From: Pelecanus crispus | Taxonomy: Eukaryota; Chordata; Aves; Pelecaniformes; Pelecanidae | DNA: 64,000 bases | NCBI RefSeq assembly: GCF_030463565.1 | Contig: NC_134649.1 | Location: 32,079,044-32,143,043 of the forward strand | Reading direction: 5' to 3' | Shown here: positions 36,546 to 50,300 of the stretch, piece after piece | How the letters are laid out: every line of letters starts with the position of its first letter | Position numbering within the stretch: position 1 is the stretch's first letter | The notes under the pieces: model-generated | What the model was told of the DNA's origin: nothing | The model's input: only the letters and a program-made list of their open reading frames with translations | Databases searched by the model: none | Made by a program: the position numbers and the translations under genes

Positions 36546-39500
36546 CCTTGGAGATTTAACATAGAGTGGATTTCCTCAGGGCTAGCATAGTATCAGTGCA
36601 TGTTATCAGACAGAAAACAATGTGTTCCTTCAAATCTGATGACACATGGCTGGAATTTTAATTATACACTGCAATTTTAGAAGCCTCTTAAACTCCTTTC
36701 AAAAGTCAGGCTGCAGTTTTTAAAATAGATTTGAGAGAGGTTTGTCAGAAGTGAAATACTTCAAAATAACTGACTACTCAGAATTCTTTAATTTTTATCG
36801 TACGATCACTTTAATACCAATTAGTTAGTAAGTCCAGTCAAGATTTTCTGGCATTTTGGTTTTCACTTAAGCAATGGTTGGCAAGGTTACATTCCATCTC
36901 ATTAAATTCACTTACAGTTTTATCCAAATACACTGTTGGTCATGGTGTCCTCCTAACATAAGACACTGAGCTGATAAACATCAATTCACCTTATAGGTGT
37001 TTGTGTTTGAAGTAGGAATTAATATTTCACCTGCCAAACCCTCTGAGTTCTTCAGATAAAAGCTATATAAAATATGATGTATCATATGATTAGTATATCT
37101 TGATATGGGGTGCAAAATGTAAGTTGTGTGCTACTTGCATTTTCCCTGGTGTATCAAGCCATCTTTCTGCATTTCAGTATCAAGGGACTTACTAGGTTAC
37201 AACTCCTTGGTTTGATTTGAAGTTGACTTTTCATGGTAACTCTAAGAAAAATAAATGATGTGCATCTTCTGAAATAAAGAAATTTATGAAAGAAAATTAC
37301 ACTTGTTAAACTCTAGTTGCCATAGACATCTGTACTCTGAGAAAGTGCACAGAGTAAACAAGCCATTTTGCTGTAAAACCGTCAATAGGCTACATTAATG
37401 AACTAAAACCAACCAAAGCCACTTTCTGTATCTGTAGCTTAGGAACTTCGCTGGTGTTGTATATTCACATTCGTTCAGATAATAAAACAATTTTCAGAGG
37501 AGATAGAAAAGTCAGATGGTTACCAATGTCATTACAAAGATAAAAACACATTTTTGAGCTTGAAAAACATGATTTCAAATGGAGGTTCTGGAAAGAAAAA
37601 ACCCATGTAGTTTCCTACTAGGTATAGTTTACTTGTTCTAAGTTCATAGCCTCCTAAGCATTAAAACAATAAAATTGCCTTTCTGTGTTTTTGTTGAAAC
37701 AGAGGAACAAATACACACAATGTCCCCCCCCAAACACAAACTCCATTCAAATCTCAATGGAAAGAATGAAAAAATGAAATTCCAAAATTTCATTATGGAA
37801 ACATAATGAACAGGCATTTTTAGCCTGTTTTCCCATCAAAACAATGAACCATGAAAACAGATTTTGCTTGAAACAGTATTCCTATCTCTTGTCTTTTCCT
37901 TTTATTCCACCCACAACCTGTTGGTTGATTTGAGAAGTCATCTAGGTGCTATAAATTCACAAAATAGGCAGTCAGAGGGGAAAACACTGATGTACATGCC
38001 TTCTTAGCAACAGCAGAGCAAGTCCTGATAAACAGATAGATAAACACCACATGGAAAAGAAGAATTATGTTTTGAACCTGCACCATATTAGATACTGTGG
38101 TCACTCAAGTGAGACGTGAATGCATAGGAAGATAACGTTTTTATTAATATCAGTGCTTACAGAACTACTTCTCTGATGTCCCAGTATAAATTAGTTTTTC
38201 AGTAAAATATTTTTCTTGTATATATTCTTAGGTAATTGCAAAACCCCATACCCATTGTGTAATATACAATGCAGCCACAATTTAATTCCTGCAGAAATAA
38301 TTTACTGATTTTAGTCTACCAACAGGAGAGATACTAATAAAAGTACCCAGCGGACTGGACCCAGATAAGGAGAGCGCTGTGGGTGATGCGAAGGGTCATC
38401 ACACCATGACACACTTTGAACTTCATAGCTCACAGCTGGGATACAGCTTCCTGCACAATTCATGCAAAAAAAGTCAGGCGCCTTAAAGCAGGTTTCACAA
38501 CAGGTAATACATAGAGCGGTGCAAACACTTAAGCCAACCAACAGTGAAGACTGAAGAGTTTTTCTCAAAATCACATCCATCCCTGGTCTAACACACCCAA
38601 TTACAAATGTGCATTTCAAACCTGAGAGATCTGGATTAAGGATATATCTGCACTACACAGTGGCCCACAATGTTAACAACAACTGAGCTAGTGCTGGAAC
38701 TGGAAACAATTAGCTACGTCAGGCAAGGGTTGCATGAACACTAATTAGCTTTGATGGTGGAAAAGTGGTTATGTATTTTATCTGATAAAGAAGGCACAAG
38801 ATATCAACACCCCTGGGAACTGAAACCTTGCATGAATGGTCTCCCTATTACTCCATAGAACTTTTTCTCCCTCTTATTCATTCTCTCCATCCCCTTAGAT
38901 CTTCTTCTTCTTTTTTTTTTTTTTTTTTTTTCCCCCTAGCCACTGGCAAATTTCTAACCTCATGGCAACAGCACTTCCCTGGCAAATGAGTGACAAAGGT
39001 TTGAACTCCATGGAGCCCAGAAGAGACAACATAGATCTACCACTGCCACATGGAGCACTCATCACCATGCTCTCCCTTTCTGCTTTGATACTTCTTCATG
39101 TTGATCTTAATGGTGTCTGTGCATGCATCCCACTAAGGTCAGATACCTCAGAGGCCACAAAGACAGCTGGGTTTATTAATCCCAAAGGGAAATGACTACA
39201 TACCAGGGCACTAGGCAAATTATTTTGGATTTCATGGAGTTCTCTCAGGAAGTGAGAGATCATCTTATAATTACAATACCCTTCCCCTACTCCTATCCTT
39301 CTTTTGTAAGCAGTGGTTTCTCAGGAACGCTGGTAGGTGACTTTTTTATATGCATTTACGTTCTGAACATGCCATGCAGGAAACCCAGGAATCAGTAAAA
39401 ACTATATTCTAGAAGAAGTTACACAGCTTTCTTTTCCCAACTTCCAAAAAGGACACAGTAGTTTATAGAGGAAGCACTCTCTTGTGTTCATATTATACAT

Positions 39501-41964
39501 TTATATGTGTATATATATATAATTGTATATATATTGTATATACATACATATATGTGTATATATATTATATATATATATACAACTTTCTGAAGTTGTACTA
39601 TATAATATTCTTGGATTAGAGCTCAAAGAAGACTCAATGTCATCTTCTAACCAATGGCAGAATTTGGGTAGATCTCTTTCTTCAGATAATGCATAGGAGA
39701 TTCAGGTTTGCTTTAAAAAAGAACTAGAAGTAAAAATTCTTTACATGCAGAGTGTAAAAACACATAAACATATGCCACAACAAGTGTCCAAAGAATCCAA
39801 CTTAACAATTAAATGGGAGTTCTGCAGGAAGGAACAAAAGGTTTCTTTCCTTCTACCTGTCCCCAAGAAGCCAGTTCTGCCCTCATGCGTGTGCAACCTC
39901 ACCTTCCTCAGTGCAGCAAAATAGAGTCCCAGGTTCAAGTTAAATCAGCTCAGCCAGAGGAAAGAGAAAAGCTGTTATTTCTAGTGATCAGGAATCTAGT
40001 GCCTTTTGAGTCCATCTCAGCTACTTAATTGATGGAGCTCCCATTTCTCACTGAGTGTACACATACTTTCCACACACTTTCCCACTAAAATATTTTACAA
40101 TGGAAATACAACTCTTAGTTGAATTTAGGCCTACAATAACCTAGTAACTTTTCTTTTAGTAGGGCCCTTAAAAGCAGTCCTGAGACTCCCTGGAAATCTC
40201 CAGATCACAAACTGATAACCCCTCTGACTCAGAAAATATGGTCTCTTCTCTATCTCTAGAACCCTCAGGCTAGAGAACTGGGGACTGAAAATGATGCCAA
40301 ATTATTTCCTTCCTCCTCATAGAGTCCTTCCATTTACTCATTAATTTTAACAGCGAATAGTTGCTTTGTTGCTGGACTAACTTCCACAGAACACTTAAAC
40401 TGGCCACTATACTAATTCTTCACAGCGTGCTCTGAACAGAACGTTGAGTGTAAATAATATCTATAAATTTACTATCAAATAAAGGATTTTCTTTCTTAAA
40501 ACATTCTGTAAAAAACAGAATAAACACAAACAAGATGGGTTCTTGTTCCACTCAGTCATTTTTCTGATGTCTGTTCTTATGCAGCTCTTCCAGTGGTTTT
40601 CACTGGAGGATGCCCTATGTCAGGCTGCACTTTAAAAGAAGTGGATTTGGTTCTAGCGTTTTTTCAAGTTAGGGGACCCTAGAATTCCAATCCCCATGCT
40701 TCCTGTCTCAATTGCATTTCCTTTTTTAAATCACCCCACTGTTCTCTCTCGGTTGACTGAGTTGAGACCTGTCAGTTCTAGCTGTAAAGCTGTAGAATTA
40801 CCTCTACATTCATACATCATTTCTTGTATTTTTTGCCTTACAGTATGAGAGACAGGCTATGTGGTACTTCATAGGTTTTTTCCTTGCCATATGGACTTTA
40901 GTTAATAACACAGAATTTGGACCATAAAATGTATTTAAAAGTTTTCCCTCCCCTCTCCGATTTACAGGAATGGAACTGTCTGCCTATATGTAGAAGAAAC
41001 ACAGATAAACAACGCTCAAGCATACTTGAATTTTTTGCTCTTTTTATGCTACTTAACTGGAAGATAGTTTATACTATTGTCCAGGAACTACATGGGAGAA
41101 ACTACATTTCATAAGGAACCTCTATTTTAGATTTGTGAAATGTCAAAGAAACCAACATGAATAAAGGAATTCTGAATTCCCCAAACCCTTAGTCTCCCTG
41201 GCATAAGTAAAAAAACCTCTTCATGTTTCAAGAGAAAATTACACCAGAGGAGACCTCTTTAACCATAATCTTAATTTCTTACGGGAAAGAAAAGATGAGC
41301 AGATACTACCATCACCAGCTGATGTCAATAGGTAGTACAATCATTCACTTTTTAGTAAAAATGTTACCTGCTGAAGTTAAAAAAAGAAATCCAAAACCTG
41401 ATTGTAAAAACTCCATGTAGTGCACAGTGGGCAGAATAAGGGCTGAAGATCTGTCACTGGACACATGACAGAACTCTAAGTTAAAGTGCAGTCTAACTGG
41501 GTTTTTAGTCCTTAGGATCCTGTTTTTGAGAGTCCTTCACAGCAGGGACAGGAAAACTGGCAGTTCTGCAGGATCTGAGTTCATCATAACCACACAACAG
41601 CAGCTGCAGAAAACGTCCCCGTCTAAGGGTAATGTCCTCATTAAGCAAAGCTTCTGGACAGGCTCATCAGCTAGTTAAGAATTGTGGCTGTGTCCAGCTC
41701 TAGCATGTCTTCCAACAGTTTCCACTGAATACTGTCACTGCCACAAAGCTACCTCTTCCTGTGCTGAATCAGCGCTTCCCGAACAGCCTTGTGTTTGGTA
41801 TATAAACCTATCTGGCAAAGGTCCTGGTCAGAGGTGCTGCTTTTTGAATGAATGCAAAAGGAATTTATGCAGGGAGGAGAGAAAAAAGAATACAGGTCAG
41901 AAAAATAAAGATGAGAAGGCAGGAAAGAAAGATGAAAGTGTCACCTGAATCGCAAAATGGAATG
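36546..41964. other. intergenic, no gene recognised
   Basis: AT-rich with no recognised exon. It contains a T21 tract (38911-38931), the (AT)n region 39491-39580, and a homeodomain/TCF/GATA-like string near 38735-38800 (CTAATTAG, CTTTGATG, CTGATAAAG). Cysteine-rich minus-strand frame 38311-38619 was judged a chance frame. Confidence 0.55.
39491..39580. repeat. (AT)n / (GTATAT)n microsatellite
   Basis: About 90 bases of nearly pure alternating purine-pyrimidine sequence (TATATGTGTATATATATAT and similar). It is likely to be unstable and able to extrude hairpins. Confidence 0.9.
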
Positions 41965-42150
41965 TTCGGAACAGATTTCTGATCCTGGTCTGCACACCAA
42001 ACTTCCCCCAAGGCAAATCACTTAATTATTCTTATTTCATTTTCCTCATTGGTGTACAACTTGCCTAATAGGAACTCTATAAACAACTTAGTGCTCCTCA
42101 AAGTACTTTGAAGCTACAAAATGCTTATTAATAAAGATGAGACAGACATA
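41965..42150 (+). mobile_element. MIR-like CORE-SINE fossil
   Basis: The order of blocks matches the MIR family: CAAGGCAAATCACTTAATTA (the 'ggcaagtcacttaa' core), TTTCATTTTCCTCATTGGTG (the 'cagtttcctcatctg' block), and AAAGTACTTTGAAGCTACAAA followed by ATGCTTATTAATA (the 'aagcgctttgaa...aaatgctattatta' end). Divergence is high, as expected for so old a SINE. Confidence 0.65.
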
Positions 42151-45100
42151 ATGAAGGAGGACAGAAAAGAGAAAGAGAAGAGAAACTTAGAAGAATAATT
42201 AGAATAATGTGGAAAAGATTTTCAGATTATTTGAGCTATGGTGCAGGAATAAGAGAAAAGCCAAATAAAACAGACTCAGAAAAATGTAACAGCAAAATCC
42301 TTCCAGCCAAAACTGTCTACAAGAAATGACCACAAAGAGGTTTTTAGGTAACCTACTTGTGACCTTTTGGTCTTTATACTCACGATAAACGGTTGCTTTC
42401 CTAATCCTAATTCATTTTCAAGAACAGCAGATTAGCAAGAAGGGATGACTATCAGGCTGAGTCTTCCAGATAACAATCTCTGCTAGCTCTAAATAATCAC
42501 TGAAAAAGGAGCATAAAAGGAACCATAGTCATTTCCTTTTAATGCTGTTGATGGGGAATATGCAGAAAGCTAAACACAGAAAGGTGCTAGAATGCTGTAT
42601 TTTCGTAACAATTGTCCTTTTATCCTAAAATAAAAAGTCAAATAAAAAAGTAATCTTATTTATTTCACCCTACAATGTTATCCACATACAGAATTATTCA
42701 AGATAAGGGGAAAATTATTGGTTGTCTATCTAGCAAGTTAAATCAGATTAAAATACTGTATGAATTTTAAGCAGAACTGTTCCTACACACACTTATTTCA
42801 GGAGAATTTAATTCACTTAGAGAGAATTAAGCTAAAAGAACAAGGCTTACTGAATTCTCAGTAATGGAGTCCCCGAATTAAGCTATGCTGTGTTTTATGA
42901 CTACTTCTACAAATTTGCTTAAGCCCTAGAAGTCACCTTCTTTCGCCGAATATTGAACACACAATGCTCACCTGCTATGGCTGCTTATACGGCTGTTAGC
43001 TTGGTTCTACCAGACACAAATAGACACAGCAAGTATTCAAGTCCCCAGATTTAAATATGTGTACTGTATGTGCATACATACATACAAACACACAGTTTCT
43101 TGTATTTTAGTGAGAAAAATACAACACAATCTAAAATCCACACTCCTAAATTCTTAGAGATATAAATTTAAATCATAAAACAAAAAGGAAAACTTTGCAA
43201 ATATTTTACCTTACAACACCAGAGGAAGTTAAAAAGTAAGAGATGCTAAGGGGAACAGTGCTGCCCATGTTACACAAAGAAACATCTAAAATCTGTGAAA
43301 AACAACACAAAAATATACTGGCCATTATCCAAATCTATGCACCAGATGGAAACAGACATTGTGTCTCTCAGTCCAGCGTAAAGATCTCCTGCGTTGTGTT
43401 TGCACAAATCTCATTAGATGCCCCTCATGACTGCCTGGTCTTTTTTAAATTTTTTTTAGTGTTAATTTTAGAGAATTTAGACAACTTGGGATGTCATCTT
43501 TCTATTGCTTACAACACAATTCTCATTCATCTGTGCAAGTTTTCTTTCCTGCAAGTATGAACACAGTCTACCAGACTGTAAAGCAACTCTCCATTTGATT
43601 CACTGGTTAAACAAGCTTGAGAAAGAGGAACTGGCAATATCTTCCGTTTCTAGGTGATGCTGTAAGATCACTGCTTGGTGTTCGTAAGTATGCAGATAAA
43701 TCTTCCCTCTCTGACACAGAGGGAAAAGAGTGAACCAAGCAGTGAGGAGCCTTCCGACTTCACATGTCTACAAGACAAACCCAGCAAATCTTGTTTGCTC
43801 CCTCAGATTTATTAGATATTATTTACAAGATTTGTGTGCTACCACTGCCTGTCCTATGATGTTTTATACTTGGCTGGTCATCACTGCGTTGCCTGTAACA
43901 CAGACCTCCAGTCTATTAGCAGGCCAGAGAAGAAAAGCCATTCTAATCAGATAAAACAACAGAGGCATGGCAGACTCATATATTTTCAAGTGTGGCATAA
44001 GAACTAACTTTAAAATATTACTTCCATCGGTAATTTTACCCCAAATCAAATGAAATCTAAAACAAAAATAAAATGAAAACCACAATAAATAAAATCACAA
44101 AAAAAGTAATTTTGAGCTCGAATACAACTCTATTCTAAAAATATCAATGCATTATGTATGAATCAAAAGCAAGTGACTGACATAGGAGTTCGTCCTTGCA
44201 AATAACAATGAATTGCTATCACAATCACCACCACTGATGGCATGCCTACTGCTTCCCCTCAACGCTTACTGTCAGTGTCATCATCTCCCCATCTCCCTCC
44301 ACCTCTTGCAAGCGTGTTCCTAATCCATGAGCTGGGGAATATGTGTATATGTACTCTCTTCCTGGTAATGACAGTCTGCTGCTACCCATGCCACACACGA
44401 CGACAGGATTTGCCGTGCTGGAAGTGGTGCATGCCTCCCTGCCAGAAACTGTTCTGCACAACTTTCCATAGATGATCCCTGAAGTGTTTGCTGTGTTGTC
44501 ATGCTCCCAAGGTCAACATTCATAACTGAATGCTGACTTTTTTTTTTTTCCTGATGCACACCATGGAAATGCATTACATATAAATATTATTCTCTGAACA
44601 AAAGTCACTGAGGCGCTTTATCCAAACAACCAGCTAGCCAGTCAGTTTAGGGTTAATTCAAATCCCCCCTCTTTTTTTTTTCCCTTCTAACATCTGAAGA
44701 TGGTACCTACTTTTGCAATCTCTTTCTTTTAAGATTGATTTATGGTAGCAATTTTCTTCCACTTGTATATCCATAAAAATTTGGGACCCAGCAGCAGAGC
44801 ATAAGCTTATTCTAAAAATAAGAAGGCTGCACAGAAAAAAAATGAAGTCATATGAGAACACCCATGGTGAGCTATGAGTACATTACACAAAGCACAATAG
44901 GGACCCTATGGAACACAGCAGCCCTAAAGTATTCTAGGCACATTTTTATTCTTAGCAAGTGGATAAAAGATGATTCTTAGTTTTTAAATCTCTAAAGGAT
45001 GAAAAGAAATTCACCTTGGATTAGGGTAAATACCATGTATGAAAAGAGACAGACAACAGATTTCTCTATGGGAGTAATTTTTCTCACAAATTTATTCCGA

Positions 45101-45967
45101 TTTTTCTGTGGGTTCCTGTTAAATTAATGATTCATGACTGCTTTAAACATTTGCACTATTAACTTACTGGATCAATAACAAGGAATTCAGAACCTCCTTT
45201 TGGGAAAGTAGAAAAAAGATGACCCACCAGCATCTACATGCAGGCTTTATGAGTTCTATATTTTGTTTGGGGTTTTTTGGGCATGTCCTATGGGTAAAAC
45301 ATAAATAATTAATTATCCAGACAAATTTTTGAACAACATACCAAATATCTGGGTACTGATAATAAAGTGAACATAAAAGTGCTAATCTAAAAGCTATTAA
45401 TACAACTTGCTTTTTTAATGGAACTGGACTGCAAACTCCATGTATAGGTTTGCCTATAAGGCAAAAAGTTATTTAGAATATAAGTGCATTCCCTTGCAGT
45501 GCAAAATGAGCGTGACCCAAACCTACCGCTCCTACAGCTGTCACCCCACTACAAGGTAGTTTTAAATGCCATTGTAGAGACCTCATGATACAGGTCCTGT
45601 TATCACTGATACAGGCCATGACTACAGATGTCAAGGTTGGATGTGGACTTCAGACTCTGAAGCTGTCAAGTCTGCTTCTTTCACAAGTACTAAATTCACA
45701 TGGATTAAATTCCTTTTTTATTTATTTTTAATACAGGAAAAATGTTCCTGGACTTTCACATTACTGGGAGCTGATGAAACCCTTCAGAGGGATGTGTATT
45801 TATTAGCACAGCATGCACAGGCCAATTATTTAAAAAAACTCCAGGAATAAACACCATTAAAAAGTTCCCCCAAGTCAGAAAGTTCATCAGCATAGTTTTA
45901 AGTTCATGATTAGACATGGCAGAGGTTAAGTAAGCATCTACCATGAAAGGAATGCAGAGCCTGGAAG

Positions 45968-45996
45968 GTTTGTTTGTTTGTTTGTTTGTTTGTTTT
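45968..45996 (+). repeat. (TTTG)n microsatellite
   Basis: Six uninterrupted TTTG units ending in a T run. Confidence 0.9.
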
Positions 45997-46248
45997 TAAT
46001 GTATTGTGTATGGTTACTAGCTAATGAAGAGTACAAAATTCAACTACTTGCAGAGAAGCTGCAGTACAAAGAGTTCGAGAACAGTGATGACCTTGGAAAA
46101 ATTGTGTTGCCCACTCTATTTTATTGCTAAGAAATGACAATTTTACCTTTTGCCATCTCTGTGCAGAACTCTCACTGAACTTCCAAGAGAAGGCAAACTG
46201 CTGCAAATATCATAGTTCTGATCCCACTGCACCTCTTCCCTCTTTTGT

Positions 46249-46318
46249 TGGTGGGGTTTTTTTTTGGTGTTTTGTTTTGGGTTTTTTTTTGTTTTTTTGT
46301 GGGGTGGGGTTTTTTTTG
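46249..46318 (+). repeat. T/G-rich low-complexity tract
   Basis: Seventy bases made almost wholly of T runs and GG/GGGG blocks. Similar tracts recur at 10141-10178, 11497-11535 and 28590-28632. Confidence 0.85.
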
Positions 46319-46816
46319 AACCTGGACCTAAACATGCATCTTGGTTAAATCCACAGGGACAGAGGAAAGAGTGAAGACAGTCTGCCTTGCTGAGCTTGCA
46401 TACAGAATAATTTCTTCACTGTAAGTCCAGACCAATGTATGCTAATATTTCCTCTAAGTTTAAAAAAAAAAAAGTTAAAAAATACTCTGTAAAAAAGAAA
46501 GAAAAAGAAGGCTGAGAATTGCTGCAACAATGGTAGTTTGCTTCCTCTGCAGCCAAACCAGAAAAGTTCTGTTAACTTTCTTTCCTACATACCTAGAACA
46601 CAGTCTTTGATTTCTCACACAAAAAACTAGCTTATGATTATTGGAAAGCTCTGATGAACTAGTAAGTCAAATACTTTTACAAATAAAAATTCTATGCAAG
46701 GAAGGGGACACCTAGAGGACCACCTTAGGTCCTTGCCATCATCTTTGTGGCAACAGTAAATCACACCATTAAATTGCAATTACTAGACACTAACATTCAC
46801 TTGGCTCAAAATATAC

Positions 46817-47382
46817 TGTCCTGGTTTCGGCTGGGATAGAATTAATTTTCTTCCTAGTAGCAGGCATAGTGCTGTGTTTTGGATTTAGGATGAAAATAAT
46901 GCTGATAACACACTGATGTTTTAGTTGTTGCTAAGTACTGCTTATGCTGGTCAAGGACTTTTCAGCTTCCCATGCTCTGCCAGGTGCACAAGAAACTGGG
47001 AGGGGGCACAGCCAGAATAGTTGATCCAAACTGACCAAAGGGCTATTCCATACTATATGACATCATGCTCAGAATATAAACTGGGGGGAGTTGGCTGGGG
47101 GGCAGCGATCGCTGCTTGGGAACTGTCTGGGTATTGGTCGGCGGGTGGTGAGCAACTGCATTATGCATCACTTGCTTTGTATATTATTATTATTATCATT
47201 ATTATATTGTTATTATTATCATTACTATTTTACTTTATTTCAATTATTAAACTGTTCTTATCTCAACCCAGGAGTGTTTCTCACTCTTACTCCTCCGATT
47301 CTCTCCCCCATCCTACTGGGGCAGGGGGAGTGAGCGAGCGGCTGCGTGGTGCTTAGTTGCTGGCTGGGGCTAAACCATGACA
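46817..47382 (+). mobile_element. solo LTR of an avian endogenous retrovirus
   Basis: The element is bounded by TG (46817) and CA (47382) and starts TGTCCTGGTTTCGGCTGGGA, the start of an LTR abundant in birds. It has the expected order of signals: TATAAA at 47075-47080, a (TTA)n-type microsatellite at about 47183-47240, an ATTAAA poly(A) signal at 47246-47251, then a GC-richer U5 ending GCTAAACCATGACA. No internal gag/pol/env sequence lies on either side, so it is a solo LTR left by recombination. Flanks ATATA(C) and ATATT suggest a 5-bp target duplication with one mismatch. I think it is ERVL-like, but family assignment is from memory. Confidence 0.85.
47183..47240 (+). repeat. (ATT)n microsatellite inside the LTR
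   Basis: Interrupted ATT/TTA trinucleotide repeats just upstream of the LTR poly(A) signal. Confidence 0.85.
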
Positions 47383-50300
47383 ATATTTTTTTTTAAATTT
47401 AGTGTCAGCTTAAACGTTATAGTGAAGGTATAACTTCAATCAAATGAAAGGGAGAAATTATCTGAATCAGTACTCTGAATTCACTTATCTGTACCCCACC
47501 ATCCCAAGAGGGCCCAATCCATGCATCTCTGTTTCTGCTTATTCTAAAGGCTCCAGGTAGACTCGGACGATATTTCAGACAGTTATTACTAAAGAACCTT
47601 ATTCCTTCGGCAACAACTGATTTCTTCAGCTGTGCTGTTGTTGCATCATTACAGTTAGCATTTCCTAGTCAACTTGGTCAGAAGAAGGACCAGCTGCAAG
47701 AAAAGAAGTGGGCATTCTCTTTAGTCTTGGCAGCCTAACCCCAGAGAAGCAGCTCATGTGTGTTATCATCTGAGATGATCCCATCTGCAAATCTGTAGGA
47801 TCATGGTCTTTGCATCCCTCAAGTTTCCTTCCTTCCTTTTTCTTTTTATTCATTCCAAATTATTCCTCCAATTTTTTCCTTTCGATCATCTAAGAAAGCC
47901 AACCCTTTTGATCTGCTCTGCAAACCTGCTGTATGTGCTCATCCCTTCCCAGTCTTCTAGCCTCCTGGGAACAACAAATGACGTGGTGAGAAAATACTTC
48001 AGTACTGCCCTGAGAAGAGAAAAAGCGAAGACAGGACCTGAAAAGCCTTAATGCAGCAACAGGCTCCTTAGCAGCTCCGTGTAGGAACTGCAAAGTAAAC
48101 ACAGAATCAGAGAGCATTTCCCTTCCATCTCAAAACAGTAAGCGATACCAGCTGCTTCTCTTTGCAAAAGCAGTGAATGAATTTCCATTTCTGAGGGTCT
48201 TTGGGGTTGTCAGCCACACTCTCGCTCCCTGGAGAAGTAGGTGACACTACTTTGTTGCATAGGGAAATGGGAGGATTGACCTTAGACTGTCTGCTTGGAT
48301 ATGAACCTTAACTGCTCAGTTTGACTTCAGTTTATAAACTGTATTTTTTGCCTCTTGTACTGACCTAAATACTGCAATGTTTGGTTTACAAACATGTCAA
48401 GGGAAAACTGGTTTTGCCCTTGCCCTACATTTCCCTTTCTCTTCCCAGTTTAGCATCTCTAATATATTCCCTTTACCTATATTATAGAAATTACTTTTTC
48501 ACATAAAATATTTTAGTCATTTGCTGGAATTCATAGGCTTGTGGGTGGGCTTTATAACCCACTGTTTAAATGGTCAGCATTGAATCAATTGATTTATATT
48601 AAATAAACAATTTGCTATTAAAAAACATTTAAAATGCTACTACTTTGATTAACATTCGTAAGGCTATTTTTTAAAAAATAAAAATTCAGGCTGACAAGGA
48701 AAACTTTTGTCACTACAGTTTATAATTTATAAAATAGAGAAAAACTCACCTCTCCTGACATTCATTTTCATTCCACTGCCTTTTGTTCCGTCAGACTATT
48801 CCCTCTGCACACCTGCTCTCCATCTCCATTTGTCTGATTAATTATCCTCACTTCTTCTCTACAGGCTTTGACAAATTCCTCTTCCTTCTCCAGCCTCATC
48901 CCCATTTTTGCCTTGTGTGGCTTAAATCGCCACCCTAGATATACTGGCTCCTCTCAAAATGAAACAACACAGAAACTACCAATAAACAGTCTTAAATAAA
49001 GTAACTATAAATAGCAGAACATCTTGGCTATATACCAATTTTTGGAGAATTTATAAATTAAACAGTTTTAAGAGTAGGAGCTGGCTGAGGGGTTTAGGTT
49101 TCCATGTGGTATGTACTCCCATGGAGAAACAGCCATATTCAGAGAGGTCTTTATATACATACTTTTTCCCTTAGATAACACAGTTAGAAATTATTAATTC
49201 AGAATCTAATACAAATGCTGAGCAGTATTTTCTGTACGTCAAAGTATCACATAGGTGCATCTCAGTTTATTTGTTTCAACATTAGAGTTGCCTGGTAGTA
49301 TACGCTATAATTAATCCTTCTCAGGATTTCCACAGTTATTATCCCTCTCTTGTCCTGCTTTCAGTTTGTTGAATCTTGTTAAAGAATCCTGCTGTTAAGC
49401 TAAAACATACCTGTGCTTTATCACTCATGTAGCTTTTAATATGGAAACTTCATAGATTTTTTTATTAGTAAACAATTCAAAAGCAGATACATAATCTTCA
49501 CAAAGATGGGTCTGAGTGTTCCTTGAGAGGTTATAGTAGAGAGGACTGAGGTGGTCCGGCACTGAAAGCGCATCTGTGATACCTAGTTTTGTGTTCAGGT
49601 TCCTCCTCTGCCCACAATTCATGTAACCTTTCCAAGTCTTTCAGTTCCAGATTCTCAAAGGTCAGTAAGTCCTTGAGTATCTTTGAAATCAGAATAGTCT
49701 CACTATTCTAATTTCGCCATTTCGTAAGACTGGTAAGGGTTTGAGCATTTTAGAAAAAGCACAGAAAATATGTTTGGCAGCATACAAAGGCAGAGATGTA
49801 ACAGGTATTACTCACCTACGTGAGGCACAACATTCATCCTCTTTGTCAAAAAGGCAGAGAAGAGAAGGTAGGAAAATACTTAAAAGTAATTTTGCACAGT
49901 CATTTACAAGAAATTGCATAATCTTACATTCTCACCAGCAATCCTTTTCTTTCACACATATCTAAACCAGCCTGCACTTACTAGATGCCCATTTGATTCT
50001 TTTGCCCTGGGGGTTTTGGCTATCTTTACAACCGACCCATTCTTTGCATTTAACAAAAAGAGTCAAATCATATATGTCGGTATGGTAGGATATGAGTGTC
50101 CTGATGGAAAGATTTGGCCTCACATGTCCCACCTCCAGTTATTACTTTTTTTTTTTCTCCTCCAAGCGTGTTATTACTGTCTATGAGTCATTTCATTAAT
50201 CCGCAGAGAAGGCTAGAAAACAAGTGAATAAACACCCTGCTTCACAACCTTCTGTCTGCACTCTTTACTTCTCTGCTAATGAATGAACAGCTAAAAAACA

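Larger units (their letters stand above)
42151..46816. other. intergenic, no gene recognised
   Basis: AT-rich with no recognised exon. It contains a (TTTG)n tract at 45968-45996 and a long T/G-rich tract at 46249-46318. Confidence 0.55.

Noticed and set aside
38311..38619. Cysteine-rich 102-codon minus-strand frame with a hydrophobic C-terminus
   Set aside because: No in-frame ATG near the start (TTG), no signal peptide at the true first Met, no relative recognised.
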